Shown piece by piece: positions 7,640 to 17,758 of a stretch of 64,000 nt of DNA; position 1 is the stretch's first letter; each line of letters starts with the position of its first letter. The notes beneath the pieces are model-generated. The model was not told the origin of the DNA, did no database searches, and saw only the letters and a list, made by a program, of their open reading frames with translations. Origin of the DNA: Thermodesulfatator atlanticus DSM 21156 (GTDB taxonomy: Bacteria; Desulfobacterota; Thermodesulfobacteria; Thermodesulfobacteriales; Thermodesulfatatoraceae); assembly GCF_000421585.1 (NCBI RefSeq), contig NZ_ATXH01000006.1, positions 39,728-103,727 on the forward strand, in the 5' to 3' direction. The position numbers and the translations under genes are program-made.

Positions 7640-9226
7640 ATGAGGAAAGTCTTTTTAATCATATTTGCGCTTTTTGTGTTTGCGTTTCCGGCAAAGGCCC
7701 AGGACTATGGCGATGCTCTGGTTATAGGCTCAATTGGTGATGCGAGCATTCTTATCCCTATGCTTGCCACGGATGCTCCGAGTCACGAGGTAGCAGGTCT
7801 TATTTTTAACGGCCTCGTTAAATACGACAAAAATCTTAATCTTGTTGGGGACCTGGCAGAGCGATACGAGGTAACCAACGGCGGCAAAACGATTACTTTT
7901 TACCTTCGTAAGGGTGTCAAATGGCACGACGGAAAGGAATTTACCGCTCAAGACGTGCTTTTTGGCTTCAACCTCATTCGCAATCCCAAGACCCCTACGG
8001 CTTATGCCGGCGATTTCCTGGAAGTAGAAAAAGCAGAAGTCCTTGGGAAATATATCTTTCGGGTGCATTATAAAAAGCCCTTTGCTCCTGCCCTTGGTTC
8101 CTGGGGGAATTTGGTAGTGCTTCCCAAGCATATCCTTGAGGGAAAAGACATTACCAAAACAGACTTTGGCAGGCATCCTATCGGCACAGGGCCTTTTATG
8201 TTTCAGTCATGGCGTCCGCAGGAAAAAATCGTCCTCAAGGCCTATGACAACTATTTTCAAGGTCGGCCTTACCTTAATTACATTATCTTTCGTGTAATTC
8301 CAGATCCAACGACCATGTTTATGGAACTTAAAGCAGAAGGGATCGATTGGATGGGGCTAACCCCTCTTCAATATGCCCGTCAGACTAATTCTCCGTCTTT
8401 CTTGGCCCGTTTTAATAAATATCGCTATCTTTCATTCTCATATACCTACCTGGGTTACAATTTGCGCCATCCCTTGTTTAAAGACAAACGCGTGCGTCAG
8501 GCCATCTCCTACGCTATTAACAAGCGAGAGATTATAGACGGGGTGCTTTACGGGCTCGGGGTAGAGGCCACCGGACCTTATAAGCCTGACACCTGGTTTT
8601 ATAATCCCCATGTAAAGCGCTATCCCTACAATCCTGAAAAGGCCCTGGCCTTGTTGCATGAGGCAGGCTGGCGGGATACCGATGGCGATGGCATCCTTGA
8701 CAAAGACGGAAAACCTTTTGAGTTTACCGTGCTCACCAACCAGGGGAATACTTCCCGCCTTTTAACCGCGCAGGTGATCCAATATCGCCTGGCCCAGATA
8801 GGTATTAAGATGCACATTCGCACCGTGGAGTGGACGGCATTTATCAAAGAATTCATTGATAAAAGGCGCTTTGAAGCGGTAATTCTCGGCTGGACCACTT
8901 CCACCGAGCCAGATGTCTACGATATATGGCATTCAAGTAAGATTAAGCCGCCAGGGCTAAATTTTATTGGCTACAAGAACCCTGAAGTTGACAAACTTCT
9001 TGAAGAGGGTAGGCGCACGTTTGATAGAGAAAAGCGCAAGAGGATCTATTTTCGCTTTCAAGAAATTTTGGCAGAGGACCAACCTTATACCTTTCTATAC
9101 GTGCCTATGAGTCTCCCCTGTATTCACAAGCGTTTTAAAGGTATAAAACCTGCGCCCATTGGTATCTCCTACAATATTGAACGCTGGTGGGTTCCCAAAG
9201 ACCAACAGAAATACCTTATGCCTTAG
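7640..9226 (+). CDS. peptide/oligopeptide ABC transporter substrate-binding protein (SBP family 5)
   Basis: 528 residues with an Sec signal peptide (RKVFLIIFALFVFAFPAKAQ) and no lipobox cysteine, so probably free in the periplasm. The body is typical of DppA/OppA-like binding proteins: DLAERYEVTNGGKTITFYLRKGVKWHDG near residue 75, and KRVRQAISYAINKREII in the second lobe. It should capture peptides or similar ligands for an ABC permease; no permease or ATPase genes are adjacent. It is convergent with ttuA, overlapping its 3' end by 11 nt. Confidence 0.88.
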   Translation: MRKVFLIIFALFVFAFPAKAQDYGDALVIGSIGDASILIPMLATDAPSHEVAGLIFNGLVKYDKNLNLVGDLAERYEVTNGGKTITFYLRKGVKWHDGKEFTAQDVLFGFNLIRNPKTPTAYAGDFLEVEKAEVLGKYIFRVHYKKPFAPALGSWGNLVVLPKHILEGKDITKTDFGRHPIGTGPFMFQSWRPQEKIVLKAYDNYFQGRPYLNYIIFRVIPDPTTMFMELKAEGIDWMGLTPLQYARQTNSPSFLARFNKYRYLSFSYTYLGYNLRHPLFKDKRVRQAISYAINKREIIDGVLYGLGVEATGPYKPDTWFYNPHVKRYPYNPEKALALLHEAGWRDTDGDGILDKDGKPFEFTVLTNQGNTSRLLTAQVIQYRLAQIGIKMHIRTVEWTAFIKEFIDKRRFEAVILGWTTSTEPDVYDIWHSSKIKPPGLNFIGYKNPEVDKLLEEGRRTFDREKRKRIYFRFQEILAEDQPYTFLYVPMSLPCIHKRFKGIKPAPIGISYNIERWWVPKDQQKYLMP

Positions 9227-10121
9227 CTTCTGCCTTTAGTTTACATACAAAACAAGGAGAAGATACCGAAGGCTCACCACAAAACTCACAGGTAGTAAGG
9301 GGTTTTTCCAGGAATTCTTCTACGCGTTCGTTAAAAATAGGATAGACCTTGCGCAGATAGTCCATGTAAAAACGAATTTTGGTCCCAGGCATGCGTTTTT
9401 CAAGCTCGTCCATTATTTCGGCATAGACCAAACGCGTGGCCTCTGGAGAAAGAGGGCAACGTTCTTCCAGAAATTCGATGTTTTGTCTTCTAGCGTATTC
9501 TTTTATCTCAAAAGAGGTGAATCGGCAAAGAGGCTTTGCCTTTTTAACAAAGCCATTTCCTTCAGGAAGCACAGGATACTTCCTGGCTAGATACTTTAAG
9601 TGCCAGTTGATGGTGTTGCCAAGCAGAGAGGAGGCCTCGTCATCAAGGTTATGACCGGTGACGATAACGTCGAATTTATTCAGACGTGCAAAACGATTGA
9701 GCAAGTATCGTTTAATGCTTCCGCAAAGAGAGCAATATTTTTGGGTCCGAGCCTTGAGATCGGGGATACTTATTCCTGTTTCTTTTTTTAGGGAAACCAC
9801 GTGGAGGGTCTTTCCTATGTTTTCGGCAAAATTTTCTGATACCCGGCGCGAAATAATAGAAAAATCTTCAATGCCAAGATCTATAAAGACACCTTCTGTG
9901 TCGAAACCAAGATTGGTAAGGGCTTGCCAGAGAGCCAGGCTGTCTTTACCCCCGGAGATGGCCACCAGGACTTTAGCCGTTTTGGGAAACATCTTAAATT
10001 TTTTGATAGTACGCTCAAGGTATTCCTCGAACCATTCTTTAAAATGTGCATCACACAATGGCAGGCGGTGGTGAGGGATAAAGATATCTGCTTTTTTACG
10101 ACACTTCCGACAACGCGCCAT
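9216..10121 (-). CDS. ttuA: tRNA-5-methyluridine(54) 2-sulfurtransferase TtuA
   Basis: 301-residue PP-loop enzyme that thiolates U54 of tRNA to s2T, a modification that stabilises tRNA in thermophiles. The N-terminal zinc finger has C4, C7, C23 and H26; the PP-loop SGGKDS is at 56-61; the iron-sulfur cluster cysteines fall at C130, C133 (CSLC) and C222 (RCPLS), the same positions as in characterised thermophile TtuA. A C-terminal zinc finger CEFCG...CFVC follows. It overlaps yihY upstream by 26 nt, so the two are translationally coupled. The sulfur carrier TtuB is not in view. Confidence 0.92.
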   Translation of the reverse strand: MARCRKCRKKADIFIPHHRLPLCDAHFKEWFEEYLERTIKKFKMFPKTAKVLVAISGGKDSLALWQALTNLGFDTEGVFIDLGIEDFSIISRRVSENFAENIGKTLHVVSLKKETGISIPDLKARTQKYCSLCGSIKRYLLNRFARLNKFDVIVTGHNLDDEASSLLGNTINWHLKYLARKYPVLPEGNGFVKKAKPLCRFTSFEIKEYARRQNIEFLEERCPLSPEATRLVYAEIMDELEKRMPGTKIRFYMDYLRKVYPIFNERVEEFLEKPLTTCEFCGEPSVSSPCFVCKLKAEAKA

Positions 10122-11325
10122 ATTTTGTTCGCTCCTCTACTGTCTTTTGATAAAGGTGCTTGAGAGATTTTCCCTCCCAGAGCTTTTTTTCTTTGAGTAG
10201 AAATTCATAGGGTGGTTTTAAAAGAGGTGTCTCTGGTATCGCAATTGGCAGTTTCCCTTCAATGGCTTCCTGGACTTCTTTAAGTTCTAACGCTTCGGCA
10301 TCTTTGGCCAGATAAAAGCGATTTTCAAACTCATAGATAAGTTTGTTTTTAATCAAATTTTCCAGGACATCTTCCAAGTGAAAAGGCGAACAATTAAGCA
10401 AAGACGAAATCCTAACGAGTGTAGGAGCTTCTTCCCCTTGATGAAGATGGTCGTAGATGCACAGCAGGGCCCCTAAAGCTAATAGTAGGGAAGAGGTGTC
10501 ATTTTTAGTGCGGAAATGCGCAAGTATTTTTTCTTTGTAGTGTAAAACCGAGGCTATCTCTGCTCCAAGGAGCACCAGTACCCAATTGAGCCAGAGCCAG
10601 AGTAAAAACAAAGGAATAACTGCCAAAGACCCGTAAAGTTTAGAATAAGCAACGGCTTTGGTGGTGTAAAAAGCGTAAAGGGAGGCCAAGATAATCCACA
10701 AAGTGGCTGCAATAGTTGCTCCGGCAAAAGCGGCTTTGAACTTTATCCTTTTGGCGGGAAGGTAGAGATAAATACCAGCGAAAAGTAACATCAAAGTGGG
10801 GATCATCCAGAATTTCAGCAGAAAAGATACCAAGCCATACCCTTTTAATCCGAGGTGGGTAAGATAAATGCTTGCACCTAAAGGAAGAGTTACAAGTATG
10901 GGGCCAAGCGTCAGTCCCATCCAGTAAACGATTATTTTTTGGAAGATAGATCTTTTTTGTTTAACCCGAAAAATTTCATTTATAACTTCTTCAAACTGCA
11001 TGAGAAGCCCGATAACCATGGTGAGGAAAAGGATCATACTGGCTGCGCCAAGAGGGGCGTGCTGGGCTTCCTGGACCAGATTAAGAATGGTTTCTTGGGC
11101 TTTGCTCAGTGCTCCAGGATTCAAAAACTGAGATAGGGCGTCGTTTATCCGGGTGGTTATTTCTTCAGCTCCTATAAATACCTGAACAATAGAAAGGCCA
11201 AAAGCAAGCAAAGGGACAAAGGCAAAAACGGTATTGTAGGTGAGGGCCTGCGCACTCATGAGGCACTTATCGTGCCAAAAGCGCCGTAGGGTCTCTTTAA
11301 AAAGAATAACTACAGACTGAGACAT
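10096..11325 (-). CDS. YihY/BrkB family inner-membrane protein
   Basis: 409 residues with about six hydrophobic helices between residues ~30 and 260. The YihY/BrkB signature SAQALTYNTVFAFVPLLAFG lies near the N-terminus. The cytosolic C-terminal ~140 residues look like a winged helix (SSLLNCSPFHLEDVLENLIK), as in the longer members of this family. The family was once called RNase BN, which is not correct for these proteins; transport or envelope roles are proposed but unproven. It follows pilQ by 38 nt on the same strand and may be read through from the pilus operon. Confidence 0.88.
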   Translation of the reverse strand: MSQSVVILFKETLRRFWHDKCLMSAQALTYNTVFAFVPLLAFGLSIVQVFIGAEEITTRINDALSQFLNPGALSKAQETILNLVQEAQHAPLGAASMILFLTMVIGLLMQFEEVINEIFRVKQKRSIFQKIIVYWMGLTLGPILVTLPLGASIYLTHLGLKGYGLVSFLLKFWMIPTLMLLFAGIYLYLPAKRIKFKAAFAGATIAATLWIILASLYAFYTTKAVAYSKLYGSLAVIPLFLLWLWLNWVLVLLGAEIASVLHYKEKILAHFRTKNDTSSLLLALGALLCIYDHLHQGEEAPTLVRISSLLNCSPFHLEDVLENLIKNKLIYEFENRFYLAKDAEALELKEVQEAIEGKLPIAIPETPLLKPPYEFLLKEKKLWEGKSLKHLYQKTVEERTKYGALSEVS

Positions 11326-11363
11326 AGCCTTATCCTAAGGCCATGTCTCGGTCTTGGCAATCT

Positions 11364-13130
11364 TTAATAGTCGATTTCTTCTACCGCAGAGCTAACGACT
11401 TTGGCAGTAATAAAAATTAGGAGTTCTTGTTCTTCTTGGGATTTTTGGCTATTCTTAAAAAGATTTCCAGCACCAGGAATTTTAGAAAGCCCTGGAACCC
11501 GACCATAGCTTTCGTTCTTTTTGGTGACTTTCAGTCCACCGATAACAACTGTTCCTCCATTGGGGACCCTTACAAAAGTTTTCGCACTTCTCGTAATGAT
11601 TGAAGGCACGCCATTTACTTGTCTACTCCAATCTGGTTCGCTTTTATTTATATCTATTGATAATTTAATTTCGTTATTGGGTAGAATGTGGGGAATTACC
11701 TTAAGAGTTAAATCGGCATTCGCAAATTCTGTAGCTACTGTTCCCTCTGCTGTTATTTGAGGATATGGTATTTGATACCCTTGTCTTATTAAGGCTTCCT
11801 CATTGTCTTTAGTGATAATTTTTGGTGCAGATACTATTTTTCCCAGTCCTTGCGTTTCTAGAGCAGATAAGCGCATGTCTAATAATAATGCAGATGTGCT
11901 AGTAATATGACCTATTGCAAGTCCAAGTGTAGTGGTGGCCTCAGGAATTCCAAGATCTACAATAGGGCCAAAAGGCAAAGAACCTTTTGAAAAACTATCT
12001 CGAGGAGTTTCTGTATTTTGACCGGTTGAAGTATCATATACACCATCTACGGGATTTCCTCCTGAACCTACAGGAAAAGCTGAAGATGGTCCTATCCGAA
12101 AATTACCTGAATTATAATATCCTCCATACCACTGAATCCCTAAATTCCGTGCAAAATTACTGGAAATTTCAACTATTCTTGCTTCTATTAGGACTTGTTT
12201 ATTGGGAATATCTATCCTCTTTATTAAATTTTTTATAGCGTTAATAGCTATACTGGTGTCTTTAATAATGAGTAGATTTGCTCGATCGTCGCAACTTATA
12301 GTTCCTCTCTCTGTCATTAAACTTTTAATAGTTCCCGAATCAATAAGATCGCATGCTTTGACGTAGTTTAATGTTAAGTATTCTCTTTTTAGAGGGGTTA
12401 TCTCTTTTTCTTGGATCATGGCTTCTTTTAGTTTTCTGATTTCTTCTGTCTGTTTTTGTAATTTTTGTAGGGGAGCTATATAAATGATACCATTTATTTC
12501 TGCTTTTCCTAAGCCAAATCGTGCCATTACGATATCCAGTACTTGATCCCAGGGAACGTCTTTTAGTTTTAATGTTATCTTGCCTGAAATCTGGTCTCCT
12601 AATACGATATTAACATTTCCAATTTCACTGAGCATTCTAAAAACCGTTCTTATGTCTGCGTCCTGTAAGTCTAATGATATTTTTTCTCCGGTATATTTTT
12701 TGTCTTGAAAAGGAGTTTTTATTTCTCCTATTTGAGGGGGTAAGTCATACGGGAAGGAATTTTCTTTTTCTTTTATTAATGTTATAATTATTTTGTTTTC
12801 TTTTTGCTTAATGTCTTTCAAGGTGTATTTAGTTTCAATGAATAGTTTTGTGTTATTATCTTCAAGTTCTATATCGAATTTTTTGATTCCTTCAGGTAGT
12901 TTAGGATTAATGGTATTGATTTTAGTATCTTTAAAGCTTAGAACTAGCTTTTTCCCGGTTCTTTTAACTTCTGGTTTGAGAGATAATCCATCGAATAATA
13001 TGAAGATACTTATTGTGTCTTCTTTTTCTTTAAAATTAATGTTCTTAATTTTATAATCGTATGCTTCTGCATGAGATGTATATAATCCGAAAAAGCATAT
13101 TAAAATTAAGGTGTTTATTATTCTGTGCAT
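11364..13130 (-). CDS. pilQ: type IV pilus secretin PilQ
   Basis: 588 residues with a signal peptide. Order: AMIN-like region (~25-120), STN/secretin N0 domain (ISLDLQDADIRTVFRMLSEI, ~150-210), N1/NolW-type domain (~245-310), then the secretin channel (~310-580) with VLIEARIVEISS, the VPGLSKIPGAGNLFK motif and a final LLIFITAKVV strand. It forms the outer-membrane pore through which the type IV pilus passes. Last gene of pilMNOPQ, overlapping pilP by 13 nt. Only one AMIN-like domain is visible, fewer than in many PilQ. Confidence 0.94.
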   Translation of the reverse strand: MHRIINTLILICFFGLYTSHAEAYDYKIKNINFKEKEDTISIFILFDGLSLKPEVKRTGKKLVLSFKDTKINTINPKLPEGIKKFDIELEDNNTKLFIETKYTLKDIKQKENKIIITLIKEKENSFPYDLPPQIGEIKTPFQDKKYTGEKISLDLQDADIRTVFRMLSEIGNVNIVLGDQISGKITLKLKDVPWDQVLDIVMARFGLGKAEINGIIYIAPLQKLQKQTEEIRKLKEAMIQEKEITPLKREYLTLNYVKACDLIDSGTIKSLMTERGTISCDDRANLLIIKDTSIAINAIKNLIKRIDIPNKQVLIEARIVEISSNFARNLGIQWYGGYYNSGNFRIGPSSAFPVGSGGNPVDGVYDTSTGQNTETPRDSFSKGSLPFGPIVDLGIPEATTTLGLAIGHITSTSALLLDMRLSALETQGLGKIVSAPKIITKDNEEALIRQGYQIPYPQITAEGTVATEFANADLTLKVIPHILPNNEIKLSIDINKSEPDWSRQVNGVPSIITRSAKTFVRVPNGGTVVIGGLKVTKKNESYGRVPGLSKIPGAGNLFKNSQKSQEEQELLIFITAKVVSSAVEEIDY

Positions 13131-13624
13131 GTTTCGCCCTCCGTTGAGAGTGTCAATATTAAAGGCTTTTTTGATTGTACAATTCTACCTCTATAATCAA
13201 TAAATTTTTGTGTTATATAAACGGCACATGAAGTTATTTTTATTATTTCCCCGCCCTGTTTTCCTAGGTAGTCTCCCTTTTTTAAAAAGAAGCCTTTCCC
13301 GGAAGGATCTTCAATGATAGCTATGTATTCATTTTTTTTCTTAATAATGCCAACTAGTTTTAACTCGCTAATGTCATAATTATTAAGAAAAACGGTTATA
13401 TTTTTTGCTATGGGAGCTGGTTTATATTCAATAATAAATGGTTTAAATGGATCAAAATTTAAGGGGCTAAATTTATAACTTTCTCTTAATTTTAGAGCCT
13501 TGTTCCAAGCTTCTTCAATATCAATTTTTTGCGAAATAGATTTAGAGTATCCCGACGCTTCTGTTATAATTAAACAAAAAATTGCTAAAATTAGTTTTGT
13601 TAAAAATTTTTTCTTTTTAATCAT
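13118..13624 (-). CDS. pilP: type IV pilus lipoprotein-like PilP
   Basis: 168 residues. An N-terminal hydrophobic segment is followed by a linker and a C-terminal beta-rich HR domain (LKLVGIIKKKNEYIAIIEDP, GYFLKKGDYLG-like stretch) characteristic of PilP/GspC-like proteins. A lipobox cysteine is not clear; FCLII is the only candidate cysteine near the N-terminus. PilP links the inner-membrane PilNO platform to the PilQ secretin. The assignment leans on gene order as well as the HR-like fold. Confidence 0.82.
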   Translation of the reverse strand: MIKKKKFLTKLILAIFCLIITEASGYSKSISQKIDIEEAWNKALKLRESYKFSPLNFDPFKPFIIEYKPAPIAKNITVFLNNYDISELKLVGIIKKKNEYIAIIEDPSGKGFFLKKGDYLGKQGGEIIKITSCAVYITQKFIDYRGRIVQSKKPLILTLSTEGETCTE

Positions 13625-14250
13625 CTTTTTCTCTTTTTATTTTTGGGATTCTTTTTTTCTTTGATTTCTTCTGGAGTTAAGGTTCTGTAAGTAATTAAAG
13701 TGCAATCTGCTAATAAAGTTTTGTCTTTTTTAGATAGTATTATTTTTTTAGGGGTTAAAATTTTTTCTTTGGATCTAATGTTATCAATAAAAAGCATGAT
13801 GTTATTAAATGAACCTTCTGCTTTTAAGATTATAGGAATTTTTTTATATAAATTTTCTGTATCTTGTTCTTGTTGAGTTTTGAATTCAATAATTGATAAA
13901 TTGAATCTTTTACTTTCGTCTGAAATGCTTTGTAGTAAGCTAGCTATTTCCATTTTTGATGGTAATATTTTTTCTGCTTCTTTGGAAATTTTCTTTAATT
14001 CTTTTAGTTCTTTTTCTATCTTTCTTAGTTGTGCTTCTGCTATTTGAGCTTGATTTATTTGTTGTTCTATTTTTTGTTTTTCTTTTATTAGTTTGTCAAT
14101 GTTTTCTTTAGCGGGTAATGCTATTAGTTTGATGTATAAAAGTAGCGGGCCGACAATTGCTAATATTTTTATGATTGTTTTATCTCTTTTGCTTAACCCG
14201 TTCCACTGGTTTTTTATTTTTTCGATCTCTTGCTGGATTTTAATTTTCAT
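13621..14250 (-). CDS. pilO: type IV pilus assembly protein PilO
   Basis: 209 residues: short cytosolic N-terminus, one membrane helix (IIKILAIVGPLLLYIKLIAL), a long coiled coil (about 50-95) and a ferredoxin-like periplasmic domain, the standard PilO layout. It forms the PilN-PilO heterodimer that aligns the inner-membrane platform with PilQ. It overlaps pilN by 11 nt and pilP by 4 nt. Sequence is strongly lysine/isoleucine rich, in keeping with the AT-rich composition of this operon. Confidence 0.85.
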   Translation of the reverse strand: MKIKIQQEIEKIKNQWNGLSKRDKTIIKILAIVGPLLLYIKLIALPAKENIDKLIKEKQKIEQQINQAQIAEAQLRKIEKELKELKKISKEAEKILPSKMEIASLLQSISDESKRFNLSIIEFKTQQEQDTENLYKKIPIILKAEGSFNNIMLFIDNIRSKEKILTPKKIILSKKDKTLLADCTLITYRTLTPEEIKEKKNPKNKKRKR

Positions 14251-14779
14251 TTTTTGTCCCTATTTTAAGGGTGAAGTTTATTAATTTTTCTCCATTTATT
14301 TCTTTTTGTTTTGTGTTTGTTAGCTCCACTTTTTTGATTTCGTCTTGTTTTTCTAGTTTCCTGATATAGGTAGCTATGCTTTTAAGATCTGCTGCAAAAG
14401 CGTTTATGGAAATACTTGCTTGGTCTGCCTGTATTTTACTTAAAAATATTTGTTGATATGGAATGTTTTTTGTAGTTATTTCTATGTTTTTTATTAAAAT
14501 GGGGTTTTCTTTTAGCAGATTTGCTATGGTAGTTATTTTTTGTGATATCTCTGCTTGCTCCTGTTTTGCTTTTTTTAGCTTGTTAAGAGCATATTTTTTG
14601 CTGTTTAATTTGATTTCTAATCTGTTGATTTCGTCTTTTATTTGTGTCTCTTGTTGCCATAGCCATATGTAGCTGGCTGCCATGATGCAATATACTAATA
14701 TGGCTATTAGTATAAAGATTCTTTTTGTGTCTCCTTTTTCTTTTTGTCTATCTCTGGGGAGTAGGTTAATTTTTATCAT
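14240..14779 (-). CDS. pilN: type IV pilus assembly protein PilN
   Basis: 179 residues beginning MIKINLLPRD, the conserved PilN cytosolic peptide that docks in the PilM groove. A single membrane helix follows (about 20-42), then a coiled coil and a periplasmic ferredoxin-like domain. Position between pilM and pilO with 4-nt and 11-nt overlaps is the standard order. Confidence 0.92.
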   Translation of the reverse strand: MIKINLLPRDRQKEKGDTKRIFILIAILVYCIMAASYIWLWQQETQIKDEINRLEIKLNSKKYALNKLKKAKQEQAEISQKITTIANLLKENPILIKNIEITTKNIPYQQIFLSKIQADQASISINAFAADLKSIATYIRKLEKQDEIKKVELTNTKQKEINGEKLINFTLKIGTKNEN

Positions 14780-15735
14780 TGTACTATCTCTCTTAATGCG
14801 AGTCCCACTGATGTTAAGCCTATATGATTAATGTATGTTTTCGTATTTTGTTCTATTTTTTCAATTTTTATTTTAGGTTCAATTGAAAAATATGAGATCT
14901 CTTTTTTTAGTGTTTGTTTGATTTTTTTGACAAGGTTTTTGTTAATGCTCCCCCCGCCAGTGATATATATCCTTTTCGGCTCTAGATTAGATGTTTCTAT
15001 AAAATAATTATAGGCTTCTTCTATTCCTTTGATCAGCCTTTCTTCATTGTATAGTTTTTTGTCTTCGTCTTCGTTATCTAATTGTTTTGTGCCAATGCTT
15101 AAATCTCTTGTGGTGATGAGTTCGTTGTTGTTAACAATTATCATGCTTGTTTTTGAAGCCCCTAGATCAATTACTAAATTGCAATCTTCTGGTTGGTATA
15201 GATATGTGTAGATATTTGTAATAGCTAAAGCGTCAATGTCTATGATGATTAGCTCTATTTTAGCTAACTTAATAAAATCGATTATCGTGTCTATAAGGTC
15301 TTTTTTCGCAGCAACTAATATGTAGTCAACTTTTTCTTCGTCTGATGACAAAATCTGGTAATCTAGGTAAACTTCGTCTAGGTCAAAAGGAATGTGGGCT
15401 TCGGCTTCTTCCAGTATAGCTTCTTCTAAATCTTGATCAGGCGATATATCTAGACTTATTCTCTTCAGAATTGACGTATAACTTGAAACAGAGACTATGG
15501 CTCTTTTGTGTTTAATTTTGAGATTATCTAGCAGTTTTTTGAGTTTTTCGGCAACTTCTTCCATTGAGCTGGTATCTGCGGCAAATAGTCCTCCCTCTGG
15601 TAATTTCACCTGGCCGAAAGAACGTAAAACCGGAGGGTATCCTTCCACTTCAGCTACTTTTATAGCCGAACTCCCTAGGTCTATTCCTAGGTATCCCTTT
15701 TTTCCAAAGGCTAAATTTCCGAGTTTTAGAGCCAT
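14776..15735 (-). CDS. pilM: type IV pilus assembly ATPase-fold protein PilM
   Basis: 319 residues of the actin/FtsA-like PilM family: LGIDLGSSAIKVAEVEG at the N-terminus (phosphate-1 loop), VIDLGASKTSMII around residue 190 and ITGGGSINKNLV near 260. It is a cytosolic protein that binds the PilN N-terminal peptide and links the pilus motor to the membrane platform. First gene of the operon; lepA is divergent 147 nt away, so promoters for both lie in 15736-15882. Confidence 0.93.
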   Translation of the reverse strand: MALKLGNLAFGKKGYLGIDLGSSAIKVAEVEGYPPVLRSFGQVKLPEGGLFAADTSSMEEVAEKLKKLLDNLKIKHKRAIVSVSSYTSILKRISLDISPDQDLEEAILEEAEAHIPFDLDEVYLDYQILSSDEEKVDYILVAAKKDLIDTIIDFIKLAKIELIIIDIDALAITNIYTYLYQPEDCNLVIDLGASKTSMIIVNNNELITTRDLSIGTKQLDNEDEDKKLYNEERLIKGIEEAYNYFIETSNLEPKRIYITGGGSINKNLVKKIKQTLKKEISYFSIEPKIKIEKIEQNTKTYINHIGLTSVGLALREIVQ

Positions 15736-15882
15736 CTTTGTTCTCGCCTGTTTGTCTTGTCAAACTATTTCAGAGTTATTACTGTTAATCAGAATTTTCA
15801 TTGTGGCTTTTATGTTTATCGGCAAAAACTTTTAAGACTATAATTTTTAATTTAGAAAAATTTTTAACATCCAATACCAGAG

Positions 15883-17685
15883 ATGAAGTTGTTTCCGCAA
15901 GAAAAAATAAGAAATTTTAGTATCATAGCCCATGTGGACCACGGAAAGTCCACTCTTGCAGATCGTCTGCTCGAAAAGACCGGCATGGTGTCCGAACGTG
16001 AAATGCGTGAACAATTTTTGGATCGGCTTGACCTTGAACGCGAACGAGGCATTACCATCAAGGCTCAGGCGGTAAGACTGTGGTACAAAGCCAAAGACGG
16101 CGAGCTTTATCAGCTTAATCTTATAGATACTCCCGGACACGTAGATTTCTCCTATGAAGTTTCTCGAAGTTTAGCTGCCTGTGAAGGGGCTTTGTTGGTT
16201 GTTGATGCCTCTCAGGGAGTAGAAGCCCAGACCCTTGCTAATGTTTATCTTGCCCTTGAAAACAATCTTGAGATTATTCCCGTACTCAACAAAATAGACC
16301 TACCACAAGCAGATCCAGAAAGGGTAAAAAAAGAAATCGAAGAAATAATAGGCCTTGATGCTTCTGATGCTATTCTGGCAAGTGCCAAAAAAGGAATAGG
16401 CACCGAAGAAATTTTAGAAGCCATAGTTAATCGTATTCCACCACCACAGGGAAAAAGAGACAACCCTCTTAAGGCCCTTATCTTTGATTCCTGGTACGAC
16501 CCTTATTTAGGGGTAGTGGTTTTGATTCGTATGGTAGATGGCACATTATATCCTGGCCAGCGTATCAAGCTCATGTCCACCGGCAAAGAATTCGAAGTTA
16601 CTAAAGTCGGCGTTTTTGCTCCTAATCCTACTAGTGTGGACATGTTAGTTGCAGGGGAGGTTGGCTTTTTTGCCGCAGGCATTAAAGAAGTCCGTGATAC
16701 CAAAATAGGCGATACGGTAACAGAGGCAGCTAATCCCGCGCGTGAGCCACTTCCTGGTTTTCGTGAGGTAAAGCCGATGGTATTTTGTGGTCTTTTCCCG
16801 GTGGAAAGCGAACAATATGATGAACTTCGCGAAGCTGTAGAAAAGCTGTGGTTAAATGATCCTGCCTTTTCCTATGAGCCAGAAAATTCAGCAGCCCTGG
16901 GCTTTGGTTTCCGTTGTGGGTTTCAGGGGCTTCTTCACATGGAGATTATTCAAGAACGCCTTGAAAGAGAATTTAACCTTAAACTCATCAGTACTGCCCC
17001 CTCGGTGCGTTATAGGGTAGAGCTTGTTGACGGAAAAACAGTAGAAGTAGAAAACCCTGCTCATTGGCCGGCGCGCGAGAAAATTGTAAGGGTTTTAGAG
17101 CCCTATATTCGCGCAGAAATCTTTACCCCCAAAGAGTATGTAGGCGCTATTATGCGCCTTTGTGAAGAAAAAAGAGGCCAACAAAAAGACCTGCGCTATT
17201 TAACCCCTCAGAGGGTTCAATTAATATACGATTTGCCTTTTAGTGAAGTGGTGCTTGATTTTTTTGACAAGCTTAAGTCATATTCTCGTGGTTACGCCTC
17301 GATGGATTACAGCTTTTTAGATTATAGGCCCTCTGACCTTGTTAAACTAGACATTTATATCAACAAACAGCCCGTAGATGCCCTTTCTCTTATTGTTCAT
17401 AAAGACAAGGCCTATTATCGGGGGCGAGAGCTTGTTTCCAAATTAAGAGAAGTTATTCCGCGCCAGCTTTTTGAAGTAGTTATCCAGGCTGCTATTGGCT
17501 CAAAAATCATTGCCCGTGAACGTATCCCCCCTATGCGCAAAGATGTCCTGGCTAAGTGCTATGGTGGTGACGTAACCAGAAAAAGAAAACTCCTTGAAAA
17601 GCAAAAAGAAGGTAAAAAACGGATGAAAAACCTTGGCCAGGTAGAAATCCCCCAGGAAGCTTTTTTGGCCATTTTACGTATTTAA
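15883..17685 (+). CDS. lepA: elongation factor 4 (LepA)
   Basis: 600-residue translational GTPase. G1 is [14 protein letters not shown], the switch region [12 protein letters not shown]3 [12 protein letters not shown] and G4 NKIDLPQAD. The LepA-specific C-terminal domain ends in [20 protein letters not shown], a clear family mark. The length is typical. It acts on ribosomes in elongation or assembly. lepB follows 73 nt downstream, a common pairing in bacteria. Confidence 0.97.
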   Translation: MKLFPQEKIRNFSIIAHVDHGKSTLADRLLEKTGMVSEREMREQFLDRLDLERERGITIKAQAVRLWYKAKDGELYQLNLIDTPGHVDFSYEVSRSLAACEGALLVVDASQGVEAQTLANVYLALENNLEIIPVLNKIDLPQADPERVKKEIEEIIGLDASDAILASAKKGIGTEEILEAIVNRIPPPQGKRDNPLKALIFDSWYDPYLGVVVLIRMVDGTLYPGQRIKLMSTGKEFEVTKVGVFAPNPTSVDMLVAGEVGFFAAGIKEVRDTKIGDTVTEAANPAREPLPGFREVKPMVFCGLFPVESEQYDELREAVEKLWLNDPAFSYEPENSAALGFGFRCGFQGLLHMEIIQERLEREFNLKLISTAPSVRYRVELVDGKTVEVENPAHWPAREKIVRVLEPYIRAEIFTPKEYVGAIMRLCEEKRGQQKDLRYLTPQRVQLIYDLPFSEVVLDFFDKLKSYSRGYASMDYSFLDYRPSDLVKLDIYINKQPVDALSLIVHKDKAYYRGRELVSKLREVIPRQLFEVVIQAAIGSKIIARERIPPMRKDVLAKCYGGDVTRKRKLLEKQKEGKKRMKNLGQVEIPQEAFLAILRI

Positions 17686-17758
17686 ATTTTGCTAGCCCCT
17701 TGCCTTTTTTCTAAATCGTAATAAAAGCTCTAGCATATTTGCTTAATAAGGAGTTCTT

